The notes under the pieces are model-generated. The model saw nothing but the letters and a program-made list of their open reading frames with translations, did not search any database and was not told where the DNA came from. Positions 26,295 through 34,490 of a stretch of 64,000 bases of DNA are shown here, in pieces (position 1 is the stretch's first letter; every line of letters begins with the position of its first letter). The translations under genes and the position numbers were made by a program. Source of the stretch: GCA-002731945 sp913047775 (GTDB lineage Bacteria; Pseudomonadota; Alphaproteobacteria; MED-G09); NCBI GenBank assembly GCA_913047775.1, contig CAJWUE010000001.1, positions 18,698-82,697 on the forward strand. The letters are read 5' to 3'.

Positions 26295-28295
26295 TTATTG
26301 TAAATCCAGCCAGTCTATTTCTGTTTTATTCAACTCAACGCTAAGGGCTTTTACAGAACTCTCAATTTCAAAAAAATTTCTAGGGCCAATCAAAGGAAAA
26401 GTGGAAAATTCCTGATTCAACGCAAAGGCTAAAGCAATCTCTATTGGTTCAAAACCTTTTTCTTTCGCAATAGAAAAGCAGCGCCCCCTTCTTTGTAGAT
26501 TCTCATCATTGGCCCAAACCCTTTCTTGCTCAGCCTTGTTAGGATTTGCAGAGTGCTGGTGGCCTTCAAACTCTTTTTTATCTAGAAAAAACCCTCGAGA
26601 TTGGCTCGACCATGGAAAGACAGGTATATTTTCGTCTATCAAATATTTTTTAAAGTGCTCATCAGAACAACTCTTGCATCCAGGCCAAACAGGTTCGACC
26701 ATTCTTGCTAAACTAAAATTATTACTTAAAAGGCTAAAAGGTTGTTTCATTGCAGATATAGAATAATCATGAGACTCTCTAAATCTTTCAAGTGACCAAT
26801 TTGAGGCTCCATACATTTTAATTAGCCCTTCTCTTTTTAATTCTTCCAGGGCATCAATAAACTCTCCCACAGGTACCTCAGGATTATCTCGATGCAAACA
26901 GTAAATATCCAAGCAATCAATCTTTAGTCGAGAAAGAGATTCAAGAAGCTGGGTACGAATGGAACTTGGATAGCAATCGGGAGTGTGTGCACCTTTACCT
27001 AAAATCACAGTTTTTCCATTTAATCCTCTAGATTTTAACCATCTCCCAAGATATTCATCACCTTTTCCTCCGTTATAAATATATGCAGTATCAAAGACAT
27101 TCCCTCCTAAAGAGTAGAAATGATCAAACATTGCAAATGCGTGGTTACTGTCCAGTTGATTATCACAACCAAAAACAAGTCTGGATAACTTTTTGTCTAA
27201 ACCTTTTAATTCCGTTTGTGGAATTAAATTTTCTTTTTGCAGCAACAATGGATTAAAAAATGAAGAAGCTTTATTCTCGGAAACATCATAAACGTATTTA
27301 ACACCAGCTTTTTTTCTCCAGATATCTAAGCCCATAGCATTTCCATAGCTATCCGAATGAGAGATTGCATCAGATTCGATTTTTGAATCTTTTAATATAT
27401 CGGTAAAATGATTTATTTCATTAGTATAAATGCCGTCCTTCGACTCTACTTCAATAATCTTCTTTTCTTGATTATGAATTTCCAAAATAATTTCCGATTT
27501 TCTGTTGTTGTGTTCACCACAGTGCCAAGGATGTTGAATGAAAAGCGTTTTTCTACCATCAGTAACCTTAACTGAGTTTTCCAATTCTCTGTTTATGGAT
27601 GAGCTTATGGTAGCATTTGAATTTCCTTCAAAACGTAAATATGCTTTTGAAAAAAGGTCTATTCCTTGTTCATTTAGTTCGGATTCTACTTCAAATTCTA
27701 TTGGGTCAAGGAAATCTTTTCTATTAGCTAAACCTGCTATCATTCTCGCCATAGACAAGGGGTAACAACCAACATCCATGATTGATCCTCCTCCTAAGAT
27801 AGGGTTAAGAAGTCTATGTTTCTTATTAACATTTGCCTGAAACCCGAAGGAAGCTTCAATGGAAACCGGTCTCTTGGAAAACTCTGATTTAATGATTTCT
27901 TTTATCTTATTAGTTTGGGCATGCATTCTGTACATGAATGCTTCCATCAATAATAAATTATTTTTTTTTGCCATATGTATCAGAATCATAGTTTCGGTTG
28001 CGTTCATGGCTAACGGTTTTTCACATAGAACCGATTTTTCTTTTTCCAAAGATTTGAAGGCTAGATCAAAATGAAAGGGATGCGGCGTGGCAATATATAT
28101 AGCATCAACATTTTTGTGATTTATTAGCTCATGATATCCAGCAAACCCCGAACAATCAAACACACTACTGAACTCTTTAGCATTACGAGCTGATCGACTG
28201 GCAACACCAAATAATCTAGATTTTTTACTAGTTTTTATAGCTCTAGCAAATATCTTTGCAATTGATCCTGTTCCTAAAATACCCCATTCAATCAC
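26295..28295 (-). CDS. Fused Gfo/Idh/MocA oxidoreductase and aldo/keto reductase
   Basis: A 666-residue two-domain protein. Residues about 1-330 form a Gfo/Idh/MocA oxidoreductase with the Rossmann motif GTGSIA (8-13) and the CEKPLA motif. Residues about 360-666 form an aldo/keto reductase whose catalytic tetrad is visible as D and Y in FDTAYIYNGG, K in VILGKGAH and H in IYCLHRDNP. Both halves therefore look active and use NAD(P)(H), probably on sugars or sugar alcohols. The start is GTG at 28295. It is the last gene of the hemH-led run, 11 bases after the MAPEG gene. The fusion hints at channelling of one product through two redox steps; the substrate is unknown. Confidence 0.9.
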   Translation of the reverse strand: MIEWGILGTGSIAKIFARAIKTSKKSRLFGVASRSARNAKEFSSVFDCSGFAGYHELINHKNVDAIYIATPHPFHFDLAFKSLEKEKSVLCEKPLAMNATETMILIHMAKKNNLLLMEAFMYRMHAQTNKIKEIIKSEFSKRPVSIEASFGFQANVNKKHRLLNPILGGGSIMDVGCYPLSMARMIAGLANRKDFLDPIEFEVESELNEQGIDLFSKAYLRFEGNSNATISSSINRELENSVKVTDGRKTLFIQHPWHCGEHNNRKSEIILEIHNQEKKIIEVESKDGIYTNEINHFTDILKDSKIESDAISHSDSYGNAMGLDIWRKKAGVKYVYDVSENKASSFFNPLLLQKENLIPQTELKGLDKKLSRLVFGCDNQLDSNHAFAMFDHFYSLGGNVFDTAYIYNGGKGDEYLGRWLKSRGLNGKTVILGKGAHTPDCYPSSIRTQLLESLSRLKIDCLDIYCLHRDNPEVPVGEFIDALEELKREGLIKMYGASNWSLERFRESHDYSISAMKQPFSLLSNNFSLARMVEPVWPGCKSCSDEHFKKYLIDENIPVFPWSSQSRGFFLDKKEFEGHQHSANPNKAEQERVWANDENLQRRGRCFSIAKEKGFEPIEIALAFALNQEFSTFPLIGPRNFFEIESSVKALSVELNKTEIDWLDLQ

Positions 28296-28306
28296 CGAAA
28301 AGACCT

Positions 28307-28702
28307 TTAGCTAAAAATCTTAACGGCAAAGCTTATTAATGACCCAAGAACAAAAATATAAATTGGTGGCATGCTAATATATAGACCAAGGGACCTCTGT
28401 TCAGGGGATTTATAATATCCGTAAGCATAACCAAGGCGTCCTATGGGCCATAAAATTCCTATTCCTGTCGCCCATATTGGGTCTACAGCAAAAGAGAATA
28501 ACCATAATCCTGGAAGAAAAAGAGCTAGATGCTCAAGAGTATTCTGATGAACACGTACTCTTCTAACATAATCATCAGGACCATCATGAGATGGTGCAAG
28601 TATTTTATATTTCATACGCGCCGTTCCCGATTTGAATAAAGTAAAATAATAAACAAGCAAAGCAACACTACTAAGAATTCCTGGATAAACAAAATCGCCC
28701 AT
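28307..28702 (-). CDS. MAPEG family membrane protein
   Basis: Membrane-associated protein of the eicosanoid and glutathione metabolism superfamily. The 131 residues have four hydrophobic segments and the family signature RVHQNTLEHL after the first loop, with the conserved R, N and E. Bacterial members often have glutathione transferase or peroxidase activity, but many are uncharacterised. I start at ATG 28702 because GAGG, overlapping the stop of the upstream LysE-type gene, lies five bases before it. A GTG two codons earlier is the alternative. It is cotranscribed with its neighbours. Confidence 0.85.
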   Translation of the reverse strand: MGDFVYPGILSSVALLVYYFTLFKSGTARMKYKILAPSHDGPDDYVRRVRVHQNTLEHLALFLPGLWLFSFAVDPIWATGIGILWPIGRLGYAYGYYKSPEQRSLGLYISMPPIYIFVLGSLISFAVKIFS

Positions 28703-28709
28703 AATCACC

Positions 28710-29336
28710 TCAATAAAAAATCTCTAATTCTCCAAAAAGTATCCTTAGAGAAATAAATATCAACAAAAAACCTGTTATCTTTTCTAGCCAAGGAAAATAT
28801 TTATAAACGATTCCATTAGCTCTATTATTTGTCAACATTACACTAAGAAAAGAAAACCATACAAAAGTGGCTATTGACATGTATGCGCCCATAAATATCT
28901 TAAACATTATTGGGGTATTTTCTGAAATTACCAAAGAAAAGACTGTAATAAAGAAAATAAAAGCTTTTGGATTAAGAGTATTTGTCATAAGGCCTGTGGC
29001 AAAAGATTTTAACTTCTTAACTTCTTGGGAGGAATCTTCACCTAATTCTCGTAATCTGCTCGTCGAGAGGATAGATACTAACCCTAAAAAGGCTATATAA
29101 AGGGAACCTAATATCTTAATTACATTAAAAATTAATGGTTGGTGTTGAATAAGAAGACTCAAGCCAGTTAATGATAAAAATACATGAAAAACGATACCCA
29201 TCGCAATTCCTAGGCTTGACCATAAAGCAACAATTCTTCCGTAACGAAAACATTGTCTGGTTATCAAAGCAAAATCGGGGCCTGGGCTTACAACCGCAAA
29301 AATATGCATAACCGCTACTGTAATAAATTCTACCAT
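28710..29336 (-). CDS. LysE/RhtB family exporter
   Basis: Predicted inner-membrane amino acid or metabolite exporter. The 208 residues contain about six hydrophobic segments. The N-terminal signature SPGPDFALITRQ and the central NTLNPKAFIFFITVF are diagnostic for the LysE/RhtB superfamily. It lies between an APH-like phosphotransferase gene (eight-base gap) and the MAPEG gene. The exported compound cannot be inferred. Confidence 0.9.
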   Translation of the reverse strand: MVEFITVAVMHIFAVVSPGPDFALITRQCFRYGRIVALWSSLGIAMGIVFHVFLSLTGLSLLIQHQPLIFNVIKILGSLYIAFLGLVSILSTSRLRELGEDSSQEVKKLKSFATGLMTNTLNPKAFIFFITVFSLVISENTPIMFKIFMGAYMSIATFVWFSFLSVMLTNNRANGIVYKYFPWLEKITGFLLIFISLRILFGELEIFY

Positions 29337-29344
29337 CTCAAGAT

Positions 29345-30415
29345 TTAGACAATATTCTCAAATTCTTTTTTAAGATAGTTTGATACATAGTTGTTCTTAT
29401 AAAAGTCACTATCAAGAGGTATTATGTCATTAATGATTAATTTTTTTGCAACCCTCACCATTATTACTGAAAATTTAAATAATGCGAGCAATCTATAATA
29501 AGAATAATTCTTTGTAGAAAAACCCGTGTTCTTTTCCCAAATATCTATTGCCTCTTGATTCTCGATTGAACCTTCGAGTTTAGGTATCTCCAATCCTAAG
29601 CTGCTGGAATCATCAACCGCTAGACCCCATGCAAGATCCATAACAGGATCACCGACAGTCGCCATCTCCCAATCCAAAAGAGCTTTTGCCTTAAAATCTT
29701 TATACAAAATATTACCTGGTCGACAGTCTCCCCAGCAAAGTTTGTAAGCTTGTATATTCTTAGGTTTATTAACGTTTAACCACTTTAATGCTTCTTCACA
29801 AACAAGGTTTTCTTCTCCCTCCATTCCCCATTTTAAAAATTCTTCATAATAAATTAATTCTTTATCCAAGCTTCCGGTTCTTATCTGGCCCCCTAAGAAT
29901 TCATCTAAATCCAACTCTTCCAATTCTTGAGAATGTAAAATACTCATATAATACAGCCACTCCAGCCATACACTTCGTCTTTGTTCTTGCGAAGCCTTGC
30001 CCATCATTCCCTCAGGATCCGTATGATAAGGAGGATTGTCAGAAGGTGCTTCTCCTTCAATAAAGTTCATAATATAAAATTCAGAACCTATAATTGACTC
30101 ATCTACCTCATAATAAAGAATTTCGGGTGTGGGAAGCCCTTTTGTTCTCAGTATTCTCATTATTCTTGCCTGAAAATGAAGATCGTAATTGGGGAAAACT
30201 TTAAAACCACTTGGCTTTAATCTCAAAACAAAATCTTCATTCATTTTTTTAGATGACAGATTGAAAACAAAAGTTTCGTTTGAAAAGCCTGTGGTTATTG
30301 AGCTTTTGCGAGGTTTGATTTTTAATTTTTGGCCTGAAAACTTATCTTGGGAATGAAGCCACTCTCCAAGAAGCAGTAATTTGTTCTCAAAATTCTTTTC
30401 TGTACTTACTGGCAT
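29345..30415 (-). CDS. APH-like phosphotransferase family protein
   Basis: Aminoglycoside phosphotransferase-fold protein of the group related to the kinase domain of ACAD10/ACAD11. The 356 residues show the catalytic loop as CWGDCRPGNILY, with W replacing the usual H of HGD, and the metal motif LLDWEMATVGDP. The aspartates needed for catalysis remain. Relatives in animals phosphorylate 4-hydroxyacyl-CoAs; whether this one does so is unknown. It starts two bases after the upstream CrtC-like gene, so the two probably work together. Confidence 0.82.
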   Translation of the reverse strand: MPVSTEKNFENKLLLLGEWLHSQDKFSGQKLKIKPRKSSITTGFSNETFVFNLSSKKMNEDFVLRLKPSGFKVFPNYDLHFQARIMRILRTKGLPTPEILYYEVDESIIGSEFYIMNFIEGEAPSDNPPYHTDPEGMMGKASQEQRRSVWLEWLYYMSILHSQELEELDLDEFLGGQIRTGSLDKELIYYEEFLKWGMEGEENLVCEEALKWLNVNKPKNIQAYKLCWGDCRPGNILYKDFKAKALLDWEMATVGDPVMDLAWGLAVDDSSSLGLEIPKLEGSIENQEAIDIWEKNTGFSTKNYSYYRLLALFKFSVIMVRVAKKLIINDIIPLDSDFYKNNYVSNYLKKEFENIV

Positions 30416-30417
30416 GA

Positions 30418-31512
30418 TTACCGATCAAAAAGGTCTTTGAATCCACTTGGTTTATGAGGCCCTAAAATTAGCTCCTCCAAAACCCCTAAGCCTTTATAAT
30501 TATTTTTATCCATGACAAGTTCTACAGTACATACAGATTGAATATGCAAAAATGGAGGGTCATGGGGATCTTCTTCCAAGTTATAACTGTCGTAGGTGGT
30601 CTCATTTTCACCCTTATAGTGACCGTGACCCCATTCTTGATGCATATATCCTAATCCGCACATGAATATTTTATTCTCGGGCTTAATTGTCATCCTCAGG
30701 TCTTTTCCTGACTTTCTTTCAGCATTTATAATGAGGGAATCAACTCTTCTGGATCCTTTTTTATAAGAAACTCTCTTTTCCAAATTTGATAGTTCTTCAA
30801 TTTTAGAATTGTTTTTATCTTGTAATACAGAATGGCCATTAATAGTTTTCCCCGATTCATTATCGACAAAATAAATGTGAGTTGAGAAACCGTCAAAATG
30901 TGTAGGATTCCATAACCAGTAAAACTGGGGAATTTCTAGGGGAACTATAGGTTGGCTATCAAGGGTCCCTACCGGCCTTACCCCCCATGATCTATCTCGG
31001 GTACCAATCGTGGTTTCATGGTCAATCTCTAGATCAACACCTTGAAGATTTATTTGTCCTTCCCATACGCCTTGTTGAACCATTCTGCAAGTGTCCATAA
31101 CTAACCTTGGGCCGTTATGGAGTTTCATCTTTGGTTCTTGCATTACTTGATAGATTCCGTCAAAAATCAGGTCGGCGGATATATTGGCCTCCTTGTCATC
31201 AACTTTTATTTCTAACCTTTGTAGAGCATCGAGAACATTAACTTCAATAGATCCAACTTTGGTATTTAATCTTTCCTCATTTAATATTCGTGATGCCCTG
31301 CAATTATGCTGTTTCCCTTCATAAGCAACCGTAAACGCAGCATCCATAATATTTAGATTGGGGTAAACACATAAAGCTGCTGCAAAATATACCTTTCTGT
31401 CTTTTGTATAGCCGTTAAAGAAGTAACGGTCATAAAAATTTCTGGAACTACCAACTTCTGAAATGGGGCTGGCTAATTGATGGACAGGGTAATCATCAGC
31501 TTTGGTTAACAT
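30418..31512 (-). CDS. CrtC/AttH-like predicted lipocalin-fold protein
   Basis: No firm function. The 364-residue protein has no signal peptide, and its central segment TIGTRDRSWGVRPVG followed by PQFYWLWNPTHFDG recalls the hydroxyneurosporene synthase (CrtC)/AttH-like hydrolase fold, a pair of lipocalin-like barrels. In my reading such proteins sit next to APH-like phosphotransferases in other bacteria, as here (two-base gap). A role with hydrophobic acyl or isoprenoid substrates is possible but unproven. GAGG precedes the ATG at 31512. Confidence 0.6.
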   Translation of the reverse strand: MLTKADDYPVHQLASPISEVGSSRNFYDRYFFNGYTKDRKVYFAAALCVYPNLNIMDAAFTVAYEGKQHNCRASRILNEERLNTKVGSIEVNVLDALQRLEIKVDDKEANISADLIFDGIYQVMQEPKMKLHNGPRLVMDTCRMVQQGVWEGQINLQGVDLEIDHETTIGTRDRSWGVRPVGTLDSQPIVPLEIPQFYWLWNPTHFDGFSTHIYFVDNESGKTINGHSVLQDKNNSKIEELSNLEKRVSYKKGSRRVDSLIINAERKSGKDLRMTIKPENKIFMCGLGYMHQEWGHGHYKGENETTYDSYNLEEDPHDPPFLHIQSVCTVELVMDKNNYKGLGVLEELILGPHKPSGFKDLFDR

Positions 31513-31531
31513 TTATAAGTCCCTCTATAGG

Positions 31532-32530
31532 TTATCTAGAAACAAAATCAGATAGAAAATCTACAAAAATACTATCATCATTGAGACATGGTATATAGGT
31601 AAATTCTTTACCTCCGGAATTAAGAAAAGTCTCTCTTCCTCTAATTTCCATTTCTTCTAATGTTTCCAAATTATCGACCGCGAATGAAGGGCATACAACT
31701 GCAAGTTTTTTAATATTCTTCTTGGGAAGTTGCTCTAAAACCTTATCGGTAAAGGGTGTGAGCCATCCAGGCCCTATTCTGGATTGAAAGGATACACTCC
31801 ATTTTTCATTTTCTAAACCTATCTCTTCTGCACACAGCTTTGATGTTGAAAATGCCTGATGTCTGTAACAGAATTCGTGTGAGGGAGATTCTATATCACA
31901 ACAATCATCGGTTGAAAAACAATGCGAGACCGTGGGATCGACCTTCCTAACATGTCTCTCTGGAATACCATGGTAGCTGAATAACAGATAGTCATATTCA
32001 TTAGGAAGATTATCCTGAATACTATTTTTGAGTGCTAAAATATATCCGTTCTCACGAAAAAAAGGTTCAGAAATATTTACTGACACATCATTTTCTATAT
32101 TTTTTACAACACTTTCAATTTTTAGTTTTGTTGATAGAGATGTCGATTGGGAATATTGGGGATAGAGAGGAACGGCAAGAATCTCTTTACATCCTTTATC
32201 AATGAGATTATTTAAGCCATCCTTTATTGAAGGTTCTTGGTAACGCATAGCGACTTCGACGGGAATATTAATCTTCTTACTTAATTTTTGAGCAAGAGAA
32301 CGGGTATTGGTTATTAAAGGTGAGCCCTGATCAGTCCATATCTGTTCGTACGCTATCTTTGTTTTTGGGGACCTAAAAGGAACAATAATAAAATTCACCA
32401 AAATAAACTGTAATATTTTCGGAAAATCTAAAACACTATCGTCAGATAAAAACTCTCTGAGATATTTCCGAATTGAGGAAATTTTAAGATCCATTGGGGA
32501 TCCTATATTAATTAATAAGATAGCTTTCAT
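31532..32530 (-). CDS. hemH: Ferrochelatase
   Basis: Inserts Fe2+ into protoporphyrin IX, the last step of protohaem synthesis. The 332-residue protein has the catalytic segment LLFSYHGIPERH (H187), the SFQSRIGPGWLTPFTDKVL signature and VCPSFAVDNLETLEE with the conserved glutamates. Between 204 and 221 lies a cysteine-rich insertion (Cys204, Cys210, Cys211 and Cys221), absent from many proteobacterial enzymes and possibly a metal or [2Fe-2S] site. It heads the six-gene minus-strand run ending at 26295. Haem made here could serve the haem-dependent isomerase encoded divergently at 33643, but that link is inference. Confidence 0.96.
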   Translation of the reverse strand: MKAILLINIGSPMDLKISSIRKYLREFLSDDSVLDFPKILQFILVNFIIVPFRSPKTKIAYEQIWTDQGSPLITNTRSLAQKLSKKINIPVEVAMRYQEPSIKDGLNNLIDKGCKEILAVPLYPQYSQSTSLSTKLKIESVVKNIENDVSVNISEPFFRENGYILALKNSIQDNLPNEYDYLLFSYHGIPERHVRKVDPTVSHCFSTDDCCDIESPSHEFCYRHQAFSTSKLCAEEIGLENEKWSVSFQSRIGPGWLTPFTDKVLEQLPKKNIKKLAVVCPSFAVDNLETLEEMEIRGRETFLNSGGKEFTYIPCLNDDSIFVDFLSDFVSR

Positions 32531-32685
32531 ATATCAAATTTTTATAAATTTAATTCAAGAAAGAGTAAAGCCCAACAAAAAATATTTAAAATCATAAGAA
32601 TTCTTTCAAATTCATTAATTTTACAATTCAATAGTAGAAGTAAAATAAAAAATTTAATAAGATCAACGTATTATAGGTAAAAAAA

Positions 32686-33615
32686 TTGAAAAAAATATAC
32701 CAAAATGATGATGGGTTATCTTTAGCCTCGCACCCTATGGACAAAATACCCATTAGGGATCTACGATTCAAATTTAAAAAAGTTGAAAACCATAATCCGG
32801 TTTGGAGTGAAACAAATCCGGAGTTTTCAATTTTTATGAATGCTTTAGGAATTCATATCCCATATTTTGAGAAATTCTTGGTAAAAGTCATGAGAGAATA
32901 CATGCCAGAAATAGAGGATGGGAATCTTATCAAAGATATCAATAATATTATTGGTCAGGAATCCCAACATGCTTTTAATTTTTTGTTGTGGACAAAGGCA
33001 ATGCAAGAAAGTTACCCAAAATTAGAAAAACTAGATATGGATGCTAAAAGTTATTTTAACAAAGCATTAGAAAGAAAAAACAAACAATTTAAAATTGGCT
33101 TTACAGCTGGTTATGAAACCTTCACTTTCCTCGGCGGTATGATTATCCTAAAGAGATACAAGGAACTTATGGAAGTTGCAGATCCAACAGTCAGGGCATT
33201 TTGGGTGTGGCATCAAGTAGAAGAAGTGGAGCACGGTTCTGTTGCTTTTGATTTTTTTAAAGCTTTTTACGAGAAAAAAGAATGGTACCGGCGTTATATG
33301 GTTGTTTTAACGTTTTGCCATATTGTTAAGGAAACCTTTAAGGCGTACTCTCATATGATAAAAAAAGAAGGTTATTACTCCTCTTTATTCAAAACTTTCA
33401 AAGCATGGAAATTCTTCCTCTCTTTTGGTTTTGAGCTTGGATACACAGCCTTACCAGTTCTCAAGCGGGATTATCATCCGAGAAATCATCCTATTTGTAA
33501 TGACAAACAAAGTGAAATTGCTATTGCATGGAGAGAATTTTATTCCTCGGGAAATAATGCACTAACCCTAACACAAGACGACATGGATGTTTTGTTAGAA
33601 AAAAAGATATTTTGA
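32686..33615 (+). CDS. PF10118-type protein with ferritin-like diiron motifs
   Basis: The 309 residues resemble the family annotated as predicted metal-dependent hydrolase (PF10118). Inspection shows a four-helix carboxylate pattern: E62, E92-SQ-H95, E144 and E180-VE-H183. The E, ExxH, E, ExxH pattern is that of ferritin-like diiron oxygenases and oxidases, so an oxygen-activating role is at least as likely as hydrolysis. The start seems to be TTG at 32686 with AGG about eight bases upstream; an ATG 17 codons later is the alternative. A styrene-oxide-isomerase homologue follows 27 bases downstream in the same direction. Confidence 0.78.
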   Translation: MKKIYQNDDGLSLASHPMDKIPIRDLRFKFKKVENHNPVWSETNPEFSIFMNALGIHIPYFEKFLVKVMREYMPEIEDGNLIKDINNIIGQESQHAFNFLLWTKAMQESYPKLEKLDMDAKSYFNKALERKNKQFKIGFTAGYETFTFLGGMIILKRYKELMEVADPTVRAFWVWHQVEEVEHGSVAFDFFKAFYEKKEWYRRYMVVLTFCHIVKETFKAYSHMIKKEGYYSSLFKTFKAWKFFLSFGFELGYTALPVLKRDYHPRNHPICNDKQSEIAIAWREFYSSGNNALTLTQDDMDVLLEKKIF

Positions 33616-33642
33616 AATTTTAATAATTAAGGAGAGATCATA

Positions 33643-34140
33643 ATGAATTTATCAAAAGAACAGAGTCAAAAACTGGCTCTTTTAGTCATAGGTCATGGGA
33701 TGCTTGTTTTGTTAATTGGGTTAGTCGCTGGGCTAATGCTAGTCTTTTCATTACTCGATGCTGTAACTATATGGCCATTACCCGTTTGGGATATCACCAT
33801 TCCTGGATCAACTCGTGGATGGCAAGCGGCCCATGTTGGCGGAATTCTTAATGGAGTTATGATTGCTGGCGTTGCCCTTTTGATGAAAAGACTTCAAATT
33901 TCAGGTAGTAGAGCTTTTTGGGTTGGTTGGGGAATGATTATAACAGGATGGGCAAATACAGTTTTTTATTGGGGGGGAAGCCTTTCGAAAAACAGGGGTT
34001 TGTCTGTAACGGAAACACCTTTTGGAGAAGGAGATTTCTTTGGAGCAGTAGCTTTTCTATTTGGGGCTCCTGGTATGATTTTTACCTTTATCGCAATTAC
34101 AATAATCGCAATTTCTGCATTTGAAAAAGCCAAAGAATAA
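33643..34140 (+). CDS. Styrene oxide isomerase (StyC)-like membrane haem protein
   Basis: Styrene oxide isomerase converts aryl epoxides to aldehydes (Meinwald rearrangement) with ferric haem b. This 165-residue protein has four hydrophobic segments and matches the family block by block: GHGML near residue 17, IPGSTRGWQAAHVGGILNG (53-71), WANTVFYW (103-110) and SKNRGLSVTETPFGEGD (115-131). His64, Asn70 and Tyr109 line up with the haem-ligating His58, Asn64 and catalytic Tyr103 of StyC as I recall them, all at a constant offset of six. AAGGAG precedes the ATG at 33643. No styrene monooxygenase gene (styA/styB) is present; the upstream diiron-like protein may supply the epoxide. Confidence 0.85.
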   Translation: MNLSKEQSQKLALLVIGHGMLVLLIGLVAGLMLVFSLLDAVTIWPLPVWDITIPGSTRGWQAAHVGGILNGVMIAGVALLMKRLQISGSRAFWVGWGMIITGWANTVFYWGGSLSKNRGLSVTETPFGEGDFFGAVAFLFGAPGMIFTFIAITIIAISAFEKAKE

Positions 34141-34156
34141 AATTAGGATCTTTAAA

Positions 34157-34465
34157 TTATTTCATATTCTTGGCTACAGGCAAAAGCCAAAAACCTAACC
34201 AGGTATTAACTATAATTTTTATAGTGCCTAAAATTGCTGCGGGAAAAGACCAAAAAAAGACATAGATTGGTTTGAAAAACCAAAGATAAGTAAAAAATAA
34301 ATCCCTTAATATTGAAAGATTTTCTTGCAAGAAAATGTCAGTCGAAAGGGACAGAATGGAGTGATCTGTAGAAAAAATTATCCAAAAAACCCAAATTAGA
34401 AAACCAGCTCCAATAGGGGTTGTGTAGATCAGAAAATATGCAAAACCTATAAGAAACGCTCTCAT
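34157..34465 (-). CDS. Small membrane protein of unknown function
   Basis: A 102-residue hydrophobic protein with two or three predicted membrane segments (about 4-32 and 57-95) and a basic C-terminus. I recognise no family. The start is set at the second of two adjacent ATGs because GGAG lies six bases before it. It follows the SDR gene at 34491 by 25 bases on the same strand and ends 16 bases from the convergent isomerase-like gene, so it probably belongs to the SDR transcript. Confidence 0.6.
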   Translation of the reverse strand: MRAFLIGFAYFLIYTTPIGAGFLIWVFWIIFSTDHSILSLSTDIFLQENLSILRDLFFTYLWFFKPIYVFFWSFPAAILGTIKIIVNTWLGFWLLPVAKNMK

Positions 34466-34490
34466 CATGGTCTCCAGATGTTATTAATAA

